A DNA stretch of 64,000 nt from Owenia fusiformis (Eukaryota; Annelida; Polychaeta; Sabellida; Oweniidae), in contig CAIIXF020000009.1 in NCBI GenBank assembly GCA_903813345.2, positions 29,984,740-30,048,739 on the forward strand, read 5' to 3'. The position numbers and the translations under genes were made by a program. The first letter of the stretch is position 1, and each line of letters opens with the position of its first letter. A model generated the notes under the pieces. It ran no database searches and was not told the origin of the DNA. It worked only from the letters and a program-made list of their open reading frames with translations. Below are positions 1-15,300 of this stretch, piece by piece.

Positions 1-177
1 CGAAATGCATCATTGAAAAATATTGACCAATCAAATTTTGTCCTTTTTGAGTACATATATGCACCATATATGCGAACGTTCTGATTCAAAGAGCGAACAG
101 CGAAATGGAGAATTAAGTTTATCACCACTTTTTAATGTCAAAACTATAAGTATGTAGTGTTTACCTTGTTATTTAAG
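1..177. other. Intron end upstream of first visible exon
   Basis: Non-coding; no repeat or gene recognised. It ends in the acceptor TTATTTAAG at 177. Confidence 0.6.
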
Positions 178-300
178 GACCTATTATACTACACATTGGA
201 GGGAGATTCCAACTGCACAGAATATTTCTATATTGATAGTTCAACAGGGAAGGTTAACCTCAAGAAACTTCTTACTGAGACCACAATATTGCAGTTCCAG
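178..300 (+). CDS. Cadherin exon 1 (A half of an EC repeat)
   Basis: 41 codons, phase 0 at both ends, donor GTAAAA. Contains LLYYTLEGDS, then YFYIDSSTGKV, the usual F.ID..TG core of an EC repeat. The acceptor lacks the common CAG, so the start is slightly less certain. Confidence 0.85.
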
Positions 301-3300
301 GTAAAACATATTATACCATGAGCAATATAAAAATATCATTTAATCAGTCACCTTTGTCCACGGTGACCAAGAGTTAACAGTGCAAATTGGCCCGGTCGTG
401 TTTTCTCAGACTCTTAAGTCGTGTTTTTTGGAAAATTTGAGAGGTAGGTTGATAAATTTGGTCATGAAATTGCTGTCACTTGACTTTATGTAAAAGTAAG
501 TAATTTATATTCCTTTCCATACTATATAGTTTAACTTCAGGTATCCGTAAACGTGTTATTTGCACGAATCGTATGCTATAGTCGTGTTATATCGGAAAGT
601 GAGCAAATCTGTCAGTCTTATACATATTTTTGCCTGAAAACCACTAGCCTGACTTGTATTCAATAAATACATCGATTCATAAGGAAAGCATCCACAATAT
701 GTGTGAAAACCACAAGTTAGAAGAGCTTAAATAAGTAGCAATTGACCGAATAATATTTTTTAGATTAAACTCTTTGGACATGTTCAAAAGATTGCGATTA
801 ATGACGTTGACTTGTTACTGGAAACATTTAGACGTGTAGAGACATTGAGGTTTAACGCTTTGGAAGTGGGAAACAGCACAATTAACATTATGTATCTCCC
901 AAAAAATGGAAGAAGTTGTTGTCTGAGTAATACTATCTTAATTATAAATGATTAACAATAATCAATTGTACGACATAATTTGTCAAGATTGATCTATGGA
1001 ATCATTACAGAATTTGATACTTATTCGTAAATCAAAATGGTTAGAATCAGACACGCAAGGTTAATGCAAGCGAGCTTTGCCTCGTTGCTCGTCGTTTTGA
1101 AAATTTGAGTAGTCATATTTATCCCATCGAACAAAGTTCGGAGGGATATAGGGAACGCCTCCGTCCGTCCGTCCGTCCGTCCGTACGTACGTACGTCCGT
1201 CCGTCCGTCCGTCCGTCCGTCCGTCCGTCCGTCCGTCTGTCCGTCCGTCCGTCCGGGCAATAACTCAAATACCGTTGGCCCGATTTTGTTCATATTTTGT
1301 ACACATATACCCTATGGGAGTAGAAGTTCTGCTCAAAAGCCGATTTTCAAAATGGCCGCTCATTTCAAAATGGCGGCCATTTTAGTGCCGATTTTACAGT
1401 AATTTAGGTGTAATATGTAAAACTGTAATAGCAATATGTTTTAAATGTAAAAAAATTATAAAGGACATTAATAATGCTACAAATGTAGATTAAAGAAGCA
1501 CATGGCAGCCATCTTGAAAAATGGCGGCCTTTACTCGTCATTTTACGATTTTTGCTGTAACTCAAAAAATAGTGGAGCGATTTTGTTCATATTTGGTATG
1601 TGAATACTATAAGCATTGCACACTGTCTAAAGACACTTTTGGTAGAAGGTGGCCATTTTTCAAAATGGCCGCCATTTTAACATATTTTACTATAACTCGA
1701 AAAGTAGTGGAGCGATTTTGTTCATATTTGGTATGTGAATACTATAAGCATGGCACACTGTCCTATGACACTTTGGGTAGAAGGTAGACATTTTGAAAAT
1801 AAAATTGAAAAATGGCCGCCATTTTAACGTATTTTACTATAACTCGAAAAGTAGTTGAGCGATTTTGTTCATATTTGGTATGTGAATACTATAAGCATGG
1901 CACACTGTCCTATGACACTTTTGGTAGAAGGCGGCCATTTTGGAAATTTTTTTGAAAAGACCGCCATTTTAACGTATTTTACTATAACTCGAAAAGTAGT
2001 TGAGCGATTTTGTTCATATTTGGTATGTGAATACTATAAGCATGGCACACTGTCCTATGACACTTTTGGTAGAAGGCGGCCATTTTGGAAATTTTTTTGA
2101 AAAGACCGCCATTTTAACGTATTTTACTATAACTCGAAAAGTAGTGGAGTGATTTTGTTCATATTTGGTATGTGAATACTAGAAGCATGGCACACTGTCC
2201 TATGACACTTTTGGTAGAAGGCGGCCATTTTGAAAAACATTTTGAAAAATGGCGTCCATTTTAACATATTTTACTATAACTCGAAAAGTATTGGAGCGAT
2301 TTTGTTCATATTTGGTATGTGAATACTTTAAGCATGGCACATTGTCTAATAAAACTTTGGGGAGTAGTAGGCCATTTTGAAAAATGGCCACCATTTTTAT
2401 GTGTGTTATTTTACAAGTATGTGTGCGATTTTTCAAAAATTTTAGAGGTGGCTACTTAAAAGCATATTATTTCTTCTGATGACAACTTGGCTAGTGAGCA
2501 ACCATTTTGAAAATGGTGGCCTTTCTGGTGTGTTGTTTATGATATTTGCTATTCGTTTGTAAAAATGCCAGCCATTTCTGTTCGATGGGATTCGCTACGC
2601 TTTGGCGTTGCCGTTGTTCTGGTTTTTAAGGGGCAATAAGGCTTGTAGAGAGAAAATAGGAAAATTTTAACTTTTTCTGAGCTATCAAGGCAACAGTTGG
2701 CTTAACATCTTCTTCGACATACCTATTTTCTTAAAATGTGTGGATAAACTATCAATTTCGGCATTAAAGAGTGTAAATTCACTTCAAAGCTTGAAAAAGT
2801 GGACGTCCACTTTTATATTTTTAAGATCCACCATGTTTCAAGAGGAATATAAGCTGAAATAATGATTATCTAGGGGGTTTCTTTGTAGAAAATAAAAATA
2901 GATGTTAGTCTTGATCATGATGAAATATCCAAACTTAAATATATTTTGACACTGGTCCATGATTGTTGAATGGCCCCTCTGCACTACTTGTTGCACCTTT
3001 AATTCCCCCGTCGCTCATTTAATGGCTCGTTGCTATTTTTGAATTTGCCTCAGATAAGGTTTAAAACGTCCCTATTGGCCCTAAACTCACTTTCCCCTGT
3101 CATGACCGTAAATAGATTTATTTAAAATGAGAGAAAATGTTTAGTTTGTGATGCACTACACCTAATATAATCACCTAATATAAGGAATACTTCCACCGTT
3201 ATTTAGTGCTCAAAATCTATAAGGTTCGCCTCGGGATTTTTAACAATTTGATTCGATGTTATTCCCTAATTTGCCTCACACAATGCAATAGGTATAAAAC

Positions 3301-6300
3301 GCTACATATGCTGCTATGGTTCTATGACTGAGTGACCTATGAACTGTACTGTAACATACTTTGCTAGCGAATTAAATTACAACATCTGATGATCTTGTTA
3401 AATCATACATCTGTCTTTTTTTATTTATTCATATCTTCACTACAAATTACAGTAAACGGGTGACACCTAATATATATATCCCCGTGTTTTATAATAATAC
3501 ATGAACAGATGGTGGGGGATCTGCTTGTGTAATAATGCATACTATTTGTTTCTGGTTAATAGTGTGTGTCGTATTAGGCCCGCAAATTATAATAAAACCA
3601 ACATAAACTATACATTATATTATTGATTAAGAAGATACTTTTTGAGTTATAACTTCTAGCAGAAATACGAGATAGTAAGAATTTAGTTTTTCAATTTATT
3701 TTAGTACTAAGTTTAAAAAGCAAACAATTGTAACTAGTTCAAGGAACGTGTTCTTATGTGTTCTTGTGACAATGACACAACCATTAATAATACCTTAGTA
3801 ATTGGCAGCTCTATAGTGAGGTCCATTGACCCAAGTAAACTCATCAACACTGATGTGGACTGCATCAGCGGAGGGACTATTAAAGATGTCCACAAAAAGC
3901 TCACATCACTTGACAAATCTTACGACCGCCTAGTTCTCCAAGTTGGGAGCAATGACACTACGAAAAAGGATGCCACAGCTCAAAGTGTCATAAATGACTA
4001 TGAGCTCCTACTCAAAGGAGCAAAACATGTTTGTGAAGACATTTGCGTCTCGAGTATATGCCCACGTACAGACAAGCCTCTATCTCAAGAGATGGCCGAG
4101 ACGGTCAATGCTCAACTAGACCAACTCTGTCAGAAGGACCCTAACCTCATATTCAGCAATAATGATGTAACTTTCCGTCTTCAAAACAACTCCATCAATA
4201 CTGGTTTCTTAGATTTTAAAGGCTTGCACTTAACTAAAAGTGGTACTAACAGTTTGGCCCAAAATATGAAACTCGTCCCCAAACCAGATCATAAAAGTGA
4301 CATAACCAAAATGTTCAACCCTCGTAGGAACCCCAACCAGTCCATTCCCCAGCGTGATGCCACTCCAAGCTCTAAGAACGAAAACTGGCAGACTGTAAAA
4401 TCTAGAAACTTTAGAAATCAACGCCCTAACCCCACGACACCCACAAATAATAAACCCAATGTACCCTCGAAACCGGCATGTTTCTTATGTGGGGAGACAT
4501 CTCACCTGGCCAGCTCATGTTGGCACCCAAATGCAGTCACATGTTACTCCTGCAATCAATTAGGGCACAAATCATCCCGGTGCAACAATGGCTCTAGCCC
4601 AGCAGGGGACCGATAGGACACTGGCTACGTAAAAGCCATATCCCCGAAGTCTCATCACACTAAACATAAAACTCGTAAAAAAAAGTTGATTCAACTAAAC
4701 TGTGGAAATTTGGCGACCTAAAACTCTCTGAAGTTAATGTATATAAATACTTGGGAACCTTTTTCCACAGGAACTTAAAAGATTCTCATCACATTGATGT
4801 ACATGTATCTAAGAAATCACGAATGTTAAATGGGTACCTATCATCAACTCTTACTAAACATTGCAATGTTAAGAGAGTAGATTTCGGAAAAACAATATAT
4901 CACTCTATGATTGAGTCTGCAATTTTATCTGGATGTTCTATATGGCTATATGGACACTTACCAAAAGTAACATAGCTCTGATGAAGTCAATACAATACAG
5001 AGCAGCGCAAGCTGTTTTACAATTAAAGTGTAAACCCGCAAGACCAGCCTTATTGGGAGATCTCGGTTGGTCTCCCATTGACCTCACAATTGAAAAACGA
5101 CAAATTGCCTACTTTAAATACCTAAAGTTTGACCTAGCCCATTCATCCCTACCCCATAAGGTTTTAACTCATTTGATAAACCAACATAGTGAAGGTAATG
5201 AAGCCCCTTGGAAATATGTGTCTAACATAAAGTCTATTTTAATCAAGAGGGGCCTTGATGACGTTCTTTTTCGAGATGACTGTGAGTGGTACAATACCTA
5301 TGAATGCATTTGTAGACAGGAACGCACCACTAATTTTATTGATGACATTTCCCATTATAAATCTCTAAATACTTATTCCACCTTTAAGAACCATCCATAC
5401 CAAGAAAATTATCTAAAACAAGACTTTGATTTTTATGGTTCTAGACTCAAATTTCTTGCAAGAACCAACAATTTTTGCCTTGAATCCAATTACTCTGTAT
5501 GGGGCAAAAGTGATGGCAAATGTAAACTTTGTAGTTTGAATGTACATGAAGACTTACAGCATAGGTTGCTGCTGTGTGAACATTTTAAAGAAGAACGTGA
5601 ATCCTTTTTCCACACTGTTTGTAAGCAATGTCCCCCCGATTTGTTTTCTGATTTCATTAAGGGCAATCTGACTGAAAAATTGACCTTTATTTTTGGTGAT
5701 GAGACTTTTTCAAAATGGGGGCAAGACTATTTTAGATTATTTGATAGCATTGTAAAACGCTTTTTAACCCAAGTGTACAAGCCCAGAGATTTATGTCTTT
5801 GATTATTTTAGTATATGCAACATTGTTTTAAAGAAATTATAACATGACTTTGTATTCTATTCATATTGTATAGTTGTATGTAGCCGCACTGGATAATAAT
5901 CCATGTGCCACTGTTATAAAAGTGTTGGCAAATAAATAAATAAAAATAAATATCGGCGCTTTTGAAAGCACACACGTGGCACTTATTCCGAGGAACTGAA
6001 ATAACAAAATATATGAATAGTCATGTAGTACAAACACTCATCTTCAAAATACTAACGCGATTATTTTCAGAAGCACAGACAAATTATTAAGCAACAAAAC
6101 ATGTGAAATGTGAACACTATTACAAGACAATTCAAAGTCGTTAATTTTATCACGTCTAAAACGTTATCTTTACAATTCCAAAACGTTAACATGCTTATTA
6201 TAAGACACATCCATGACGTTATGTTGTCCCTTCTCCATAGTTAACTCAACTTTCTACATTTACGGTCATTTATAGCAATTTTAAGATAAATACAGTTAAA

Positions 6301-9300
6301 ATATTTACACGATCTTTAGACTAGTGAATATTATTCCACGTTGTTGAATGGATTGTCTGTTTAAACGTGATTAAATAACACTAAATGCAAATTAAGTACA
6401 TATTTCTGGCACTTTTGGTATATAATTGCGATTGATATGAAGTATGATGGATTTATCCCCAAAATAGATTCGTGGGTATGAAGAAGAACATCTTAGGTAG
6501 AAGTCAAGATATGTAAGTTTGTAAAATCAAGAATATTCTTATCTTTTTGCTCCATTCTAACGAATGTCGCATCCCATGTTCTTACAAAACACGACTAAAG
6601 AGTTTGAAAAAACACGACTGGGCCAATTTGCACTGTTAACTCTTGGTCACCGTGTTTGTCTGTCCTTCCTATGACCTCAGACCTCAAACTTAACATTTGA
6701 CCTTGACTTTGTTTGACAACAACATTGAAAATGTCATTATCTTTATGACATTTTAACTGACTATTAAAGAGAGAATCAGATCTAGCGAGAAGCCCAACAA
6801 AAAATTGTTTCAATTTTAGAATATTTCTGGCTCATGTCATTCCTTTTCATGTTTATTTTTTTTAAATCACCTCAAGTGCATACTTTATTTCAGGAAAACA
6901 AGATATTTACAATAACGTATTATTTTTTTTCTATAAGAATGGTTACCATTCTTATTATTTGGGAGAATTTAAACATTTTTCACTCATTTTTGCACTTTGA
7001 TTCCATTATAACTTCACCAATCTATAACATAGCGTGAATCTTTTGGGAGATATTGTATTTGAGATTGTAAGGAATAGATTGGTAGGTCAATTGTACACAT
7101 TGCTTGTAATTTTTTCACCCCCATAGATTTGATTCTGCCTTTAATTAATAATCAGTGATCCAAAATATTTGAACTAATATTTTGATCACTCCTTATATAT
7201 TTTGAAATAGTTTGGAAATAAGACCAAAACTCAAAATCGAAATTGTGATGATATGGCAGATAGTTGAGTTTGAATTTTGTAATCCCGACATGACTCGCTG
7301 ACTGTAATACTATGACTAATAATAGTGTGACTCCATATATCGAGATGGAACCCTGGGAGCCAATGCTCCTTGGTTGATATTGGATGTCAATTCTGGAGAA
7401 TTTCCACATACTCTTTTTTAATATGTTATTGTTGATGTTATGCAGTGTGTTATACGTGCCAATGACCAAGCTGTGCCAAACTCCAAATCTGCTGATACTC
7501 CTCTGATCATTGATGTAGACAGAACATTCAAGGGGCCAAGTTTTACAGTAGATTACACCACAAGGAATGTATCCGAAACAACACCTGTTGGTCAACTTGT
7601 TGCTGTTCCTGAGATTACGAGCACAGGGGTAAGAAGTGAAAATTTCTCACTACATTAATGCATGGATTTCAAGATGATTGCTGCTGCATATTTTGATCTA
7701 ATAATCTGTTGTACAGGGTGTCCAATAAATAAGGTGAAAGATATTTTAACTTTCTTAATATTGCACCAATCTTGATGAAATTTTCAGAGTTTGTAGCCCA
7801 AATCTTTTTATCCTTATTCTGTAAATTTAAATCGTCTTCTATTTGATTGTCCAGAGTTGTGGTTGCTATAGCAACCAAAACAACAAAAAGGTGGGCCAAG
7901 TTAATTTACATCACAATTTTCCAAAACACATTTATTCTTTCTGATAGCTTTATTCATACTCCCAGGTCTATTACTACCATAAATACAATATAAAAACAGT
8001 CCTAAAGTCCCATTGTTATGAAAATAAGCTATTCAACATATTGTCCATCTCTAACTATATACTTCTTATGCCTATTCACCCACTCTCTAAACACAGTTTC
8101 AAACCAATTCTTGCCCATTTTCTGAAGTCTTGCTAAGGCATGTGATCTGAGTTCATCAGTGCTTCCAAGTTTATTTCCTCTCAAGTCACGCTTGAGTTCT
8201 GCATATAAGTAAAAGTCATTGGGTGCAAGGTCTGGGGAATATGGAGGGTGTGCAAGTAGGGGTAGCCCCAGTGCCCTAATAGTTTCACTTATCTCATTGC
8301 ACATGGGTTTGAAAGTGTGTTTAGAGAGTGGGTGAATAGGCATAAGAAGTGTATAGCCAGAGATGGACATTGTGTTGAATAGCTCATTTTCATAACAATG
8401 GGACTTTAGGACTGTTTTTATATTGTATTTGTGGTAGTAATAGACCTGGGAGTATGAATAAAGCTATCAGAAAGAATAAATATGTTTTGGAAAGTTGTGA
8501 CGTAAACAAACTTGCCCCGCCTTTTTTTGTTTTGGTTGCTATAGCAACCATAACTCTTGCCAATCAAATGATAGACGCTTTAAATTCACAGAATAAAAGT
8601 AAATAGGTTTGGGCTACAAACCCTGAAAATTTCATCAAGATAAGTGCAATATAAAGAAAGTTACAATATCTTTCACCTTATTTATTGGACACCCTGTATA
8701 TATGCATGTCATTTATATTTCATTGTGTAAAATCTGCTGGTTTAATTTTGGAATTAAAGTTTGTTTCGACTTCTTTTCAGAATGACAATCTGGTATGTTG
8801 TAATTTCGTTGCTGTAAATGTTTTTTTTAGTTTTATTTAGATATCAATGTAAGGGTGGTGTAAAGACAGATTGGGTTCTGTAAAGGTTGCTTTATTGCAA
8901 AGAATTATCTCCAGTAGTCTCATAATATTTAAGATAACCATGAAATTTATTCACACAATTTTTAACAAGAATGTTGAGTTAATAAATACCTGAGTAAAAA
9001 TGAGAGATATCAGTCTATTGGAGATAATTGAGGAGATATGGATTGATGCCTTTTATCAGGGCCTCCCTTGATGCTTGTACACAGTTGGAGATCACCTGGA
9101 TGCTTTGAATGTTTAGCTTTGTGTCTGCTTTCACCATTTAAATGGGTTTTGGGAACCTTTTCAAAGGTTTGAAGAATATTTGGGAGTGATGGTTGAGATT
9201 TATCATTTACTCAAGTAATGGGCTTCTGGTTTCATAGAGAATTTTGCTTGTTATTTTTTTCATTCATTTCATGTTTGCTTTGTTTGTTATACCGTACTTG

Positions 9301-12300
9301 TTTTATGCACAGTGCATATTTAATGCACAGTGCTTGTTTTATGCACAGTGCTTATTTAATGCACAGTGCTTGTTTTACATGCACTGTGCAGTGCTTATTT
9401 AATGCACAGTGCTTATTTAATGTATTATTTAATGCACAGTGAAGAAACACAATTTATTCCATTTTATTTCTTGTATACTATATATACAACATGTACTGTA
9501 TATGTTCCTATTACATATGGTATTTCAGGGGCGAAGAAAACGTCAGAGCCAGGTAAACTGTATAGAACTAGAAAAAAAATGAAAAGAATAGATATACTCA
9601 GGTGTAATACCTACTTTTAACACCCCTCCCCCTAGTTATACTGTTGTTAATAATGATTGCCAACATTTGACTTGAACCCTCTTTTGAAAAATTATTTATT
9701 GAAGGCAGAATCAGATCAAGTATAAGTTGCCTTTCCAAAATATTTAATGAAGACTAACGGTTTTAGATTTATCTGTTCATTTTTTCTATAAATTGCAGAT
9801 ACATGTATCAACTTTCAAAATTTATCTTAATAATTTTGTACTCTATTTGACATCACTGAACTTTTGGGACTTAATATGCAAGACTTTGGTCAGTGAATTC
9901 TACATGTTGCTTGCAATCTTGTCTGGGTCAAAATCTGATTCTGCCTTTAATGATGAATGTATTTCTTATTCAATTCTAATTCAACTCTACGTCCTGGTTA
10001 TTTCTATAATGAAATCTTCAAAATGATTTGAAAAATATGATTTTCTTTAACTACTCCAGTAGTTGCTGTTTGACTTTTTACCATTATGGAAAAAGTGATA
10101 AGTAAAGTACATGACTGTTTCTCCAGACTATACCTATAATCACTGAATTCATTTGTTTATATCGTACAATTTGAGTTTGTATAGATAGAATATAAATGTG
10201 TGCACAATTTCTGAGTGTGACCCCATCTTTTCTAATACCATCTCTGTATACATATGTAAAAGTATATACCTTAACATTAGTAGCACATGAATAATTACAT
10301 TAGTGAATGATTTAGGTAATCAACATTTAAATCACTATCTATATACTAGTAGTTGAAATGCACATATTAATTAAGTATTTCCTATTGATTTCAGTCAACC
10401 AGGAGTGACAGATAAGATCCTGTTGACATTTATAGTGAAATGTAGCATTGATTTTCCATAAAATCATTTCTTGGATTTTTGGTTCATTATTGAATGATTG
10501 AACCCCAGAAAATTATTATCCCAACGAACAAAGTTAGAATGGGATATACTGAAACCGTCCATCCATCTGTCTTTCTGTATTCATCCACCCCTCTGGAGCA
10601 TAATTCCAATTCGGAATGATTATCTTTAAGTTTGATATTTGCAGAAATGTTGAGATATTAACAATGTATTTAAGACTAAATTGCAATTATTTTGACATGT
10701 TTTACATTTATGAAATTTTTATCTCTAGAATTCAAAATGGCTGCCATTGTGGAGGCATTTATTCTACTTCGTTCCAAAAAAGCACTAACATCAACATTTA
10801 AAAAAACACCTCTTCATGAGTATTTAGTGTCTTGGTATTAACAAGTAAATGCTAAATATTTTTTGAGAAATGATAAATTGTTCGTTTGGATTCACTAAAC
10901 CATGGGGCTGCTGTTATTTCTAGTTTTATATTGGTTTTGATGTGCGAGAAAGATACATTTTAGCCAATATGAAATGTTTCTACAAGATCTATTCTTTAAT
11001 TTGAACTATTTTTTAATTACTTTCTATGTCACCATCACAAGTGGTGACATATTGTTATATTCTCCAACTTTTTGTTGACGGTGTTTGGCAGTTGGTGTCC
11101 GGCAGGAGATGTTTGGTGGTCAGTGTCTGTAACAAATAGCAGGTGGTGACATTTTACATGCTAAAATGTCTTGAATTGATTCTACGTTTGTCAATAATCA
11201 CTGTCAGTTAGTTCACAAAACTCCCCTTTTCTTTTTGTTATTAAGCTAATATACAATCTATATTTTGATTCCACTGGATTGAGTTACACTGAGAGTCGAG
11301 TTGACACATAGTTTAGACAGTATAAACTGAAATAAGGGATAGGCCATTAGATAATAAGGAATTTTACATTTCACGTTCATAGAGTGGTGATGAGTACAGA
11401 TACAGTACCATTCAATGGTATAGCATGGATCTTTTAAAATGTAAATGAAATTAAAGCTAATTAATGATGGACTTTAATGCTGTCAAATCTCTTCTCAGTT
11501 CTATTTGAAAAGAAATTCTTCTGTAATCAGGGCTTAAAAGTCACCTTGTGGCCACTAGAATGTTAGTTGAAAAATACTTGTTGCTTTGATTTATTATAAG
11601 TTTCATATGTTTCTGCAGTTTAGAAAAGTTGATGTTGAAATGGTAACATTTCTCGGATCTAATGGTCTATCCCTTGATTTTTATCTTTTATAAAGAGTTA
11701 AACTGATCATTTTTTATAATTTAATAAAAAGAATCTTATAAACATCTCCATGATGTATTTTGTATACCAGTGCCATCGATTCAACAAAAGTAAATCATGC
11801 AATTTCACTATTGAAGCTATAAGTGTCATGGAAACCTATGAAGAAATTCAAATGGATTTTTTCACACAGCCCAAATAAATGCATGCATTTTGAGATGATC
11901 TCTCCATTCTTTTTATGTTTGTCATGTTTCGCTGACCATGCTTTCCTCAAGCTTTGCACTTGATTTTACATTATAGCATTCATCTAAAGTCATCTTTTGA
12001 ATTTCAGTAGGGTTATATCATTATTAGGACTTGTAATCCCAGATATATAATAGATTTGCTGTGGTTACAGGGCCATAAGTTTGAGATGGTTGGTTATTAC
12101 CCCGGAGATGTATTCTTTGAGATACACCCTAACACTGGGGCAATCACCGTTAAGAAAAGTTTGCTGGAGGACTCACTCAAAACAGTAAAGTATGAGGTAT
12201 GTCTTTGTATATCATATAGCAAACTAAATGTCTGCAAAATGTGTATTAAAGTAAAAATGCCAAGTAGAATTATAGTAAAACCTGACTAAGTGGTACTTCT

Positions 12301-15300
12301 AAAACTTGTTCTACTTGGGAGCGATTTCTCACTTGTAGAGGTTCATTTAACACTAAGTCAGTTTATCTTGGGACTGAAAGGTATTCCAATTCTAGAGGTG
12401 TTCTACTTTACATGTTTCATTGTATACAGGTCATGAAATTGCCTTCGAACCCATTTTTAAGACAAGGAGCAAAAATATATGATTTCTCCATGAAGTCAGA
12501 TAAAAGATAACTATGGTATTGATATATCGGCGAATTTCACTATACGTGTACATAATAATTACAGAATTGTTTTTTTAAATAGCTTCGTGTAGCAGTGTAC
12601 TACGTAGACTTCCCCTACTATAAATCCTACACTACAATAGGCATCAACTGTCTTCGCAACCAGAATGGGCCCCAGTTCCCCACAGGGGTGGTATATAGGG
12701 TCACTATAGAGGATGACAAACCTACAGGGGAGGAAGTTATTACAGTTACTGCTACAGACAATGATGATTCTGTAAGTGACATTATCTCATCTTATACATG
12801 TGATAATGTAGGAAATATCCTTCAATATGTAGATTTAGTTCGCCACTCAATATACCTACATTACATTTTAAATGCAAAGTATAATAAGGTTTATATGGCG
12901 CCTGCCACCTTTCCCCACAGACAAGATGAAACCAAAATGACAACTTATATAGCTAGCACTTCAAAAAAGTGTCAACAAATATTTTCCAATTCATTTACTG
13001 ACCACGAAAATTGAGCATATAGCAATGGTCCATGACCATTCATGGCATTCTCTTCATTATAAGAATTCAACTTTGTAACTTATACAAGATTTTTTCATAA
13101 ATTTCCTTCAAGCTCCAGAGGAACCCAAGCCGGACAGATTTAGATAAAAATTGAGATTCATAAGGTTTATGTTGATAAATACATACCGATACCTCAGTTG
13201 TTCACTTAGGTTTTGATATATGTAATAACTATTTAACTGATTATTTTGCAGGATAGTCTGATCTATACAATAACAGGGGATGCCACAGCTAGAGAATTCT
13301 TCCTGATTGATCCATTGTCGGGCGAAATACAGCTGAAAAAAACTGTCCGTTATGATGAAAGCTTAACATATGAGGTATTAAGATTGTATCCATCATTTAT
13401 GTGCTACTTTAATGCAACATTTTAGATAATGAGTTTAAATATTTGAAATATTATATAGTCCATTCAAAAGAATTATCTACCTAAGATTTGGCAAAAAGTT
13501 AATAAAAGCATTATAAAAAGTTTGTAAATCAGGGTTAATGATTTTTGAGTACATTCAGATTCAGTACAAGTGTTATCAACTGAGCCAATCCATATTAGAA
13601 TAGTTGTTGACCTGTCGCATTCTAAACCTTTTTAGCTTGCTGTCTCAGCAGCAGATCCCCAGGACAGGTATGGGTCAACTACAGTGTATGTTGATGTGAA
13701 CCGTGATTCAAGGCCACCATTGTTTATAGGCAATTACTTTGGTAATGTAGCTGAGAATGATCCTATTGGTTACTCTGTTGTCACCGTGGCAGCCATTGAT
13801 CCAGATCTCAAGGTATTGTCGTCTCAAATCTTCAAGTTAATAACTTAAAGCAGCTTGTCATGAAATCCCTTTGTCACAACTTGTCACCACTCATTTGTGC
13901 TTTTGTGAAATATTGCCTTGATATTTCTTTTAGTGACTTACAGGATTCATAGTATTCATCAATCCTGTTGTCATTTGAATTTTAGTCTTGCTACATTGCA
14001 TTTATACTTATATCACAGATTCACAGTCCATATAGCTACATGCACCTACATATTATACAGGGTGGTCAAAAAAACTTGAAACCCTTACACCATTTTCCTC
14101 ATATCCTTATTATTTTAAGAAATAACTTTGCACATTTGTACATCACTCAATTCCTTACCAGCCTACCATATTCCAGGACCATCTGATTGATAGTCACCGT
14201 GTTACAGCACTTTAAAGAACATTCCTGGTGGCCACTATTGTGCTGAAGACCAACATGCACATGTCGTCCAAAATGTCCCTACCTATGGGGATATGGCAGA
14301 GATAGAGTGTATAATAATGACCCCAGGACAATTGCAGACCTCAAAAGTGAGATTATCTGTATCATTCAGGCCATACTTGCTGAGGAATGCATTTGGATCA
14401 TTGACAGCTGTGCAGGTTTGCCTCCAGCGAGATTATGGCCAAACCTGAAGCATGTTGTTCAAAGTGCTGTAAAATTGTGACTATCAGTCTGATGGTCATG
14501 AAATATAGTAGGGTGGTAGAAAATTGAATGATTTAGTAATGTGTGAAATATCAGGGAGTAATTTCTTAAAATCACAAGATATGAAGAAAATGCAGGGGTT
14601 CCGTTTTTTTGACCACCCTGTATATACCTCATAACGTGTGAACTGACTGTCAGTTTCCAAATAATTTGCTGTCACCACAAATATTGTTTGCAAGTGGCAG
14701 TTGGCATCTGTATCAAATGGCAGATGGTGACATTTTGCATGTTAAAGCCTTGTTCCTTCATGGTGTCATTCATAAAACAGAATATAAATGTGTACAATGT
14801 GTATGAAGTATCTATTTATTTTCAGGGTGACCAAGTGTATGAATTGACAGGAATATTCCCAGCTAATATTTTCTTTGGCATAAACAGAACCTCTGGTACC
14901 ATCTATATTAGGAATGATCTGAAGGGAGACTGGATGAAAAGATCAACCTATACTGTAAGTTATATGCTGGGAGACCCAATACATAGTACCTGACCTTTTT
15001 AGATTTGACTCGAAAAAGAAGATGGTCTCCAACCTCTGACTCACACAAGAGATGGGATTTTTTTCACATAAATATTATTTACAATACTATTTTATATCAG
15101 GACATCAAAGATCTTTCCATGCACCTCAGTTTTAAGATTTAGTATGTGTATATGAGAGTTTTAAAGTTTAAGTTCCACTTTCATGCCTTCATTGTAATAT
15201 AACAACCTATATATTAAGGCAGGCCCGTAGACAGAATTTTCCAAGGGGGGTTCATTTTTCTAAAAAGTTCTAGGGGAGGGGTTCACTTTGGCAAATTTGG

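Larger units (their letters stand above)
3700..5950 (+). mobile_element. Decayed non-LTR retrotransposon (LINE) with central deletion
   Basis: An esterase/zinc-knuckle ORF1 is followed after only about 70 bp by the C-terminal end of an ORF2, and a short AAATAAATAAAT tail ends the element near 5950. Endonuclease and reverse-transcriptase catalytic core are absent. An SGNH-type ORF1 fits CR1/L2-like LINEs (family knowledge); the clade is not proven. The left boundary is approximate. Confidence 0.85.
301..7445 (+). other. Intron 1 of the cadherin, packed with mobile DNA
   Basis: Holds an 80-bp inverted repeat pair, a CCGT-type TIR element, a dispersed 370-bp repeat and a decayed LINE, listed separately. 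Nothing recognisable in 441-1121, 3004-3700 and 6671-7445. Confidence 0.7.
7629..12070 (+). other. Intron 2 of the cadherin
   Basis: Contains a mariner fold-back element, a short minisatellite, a degenerate CCGT-type copy and a TGTCACCA repeat. No exon or gene recognised in 8700-9300, 9441-10516 or 11151-12070. Confidence 0.65.

Noticed and set aside
1521-2436. Several 60-90 codon frames in the CCGT element arrays (also 61578-62945)
   Set aside because: They repeat the same peptide from tandem monomers, on both strands, with no start context or homology.
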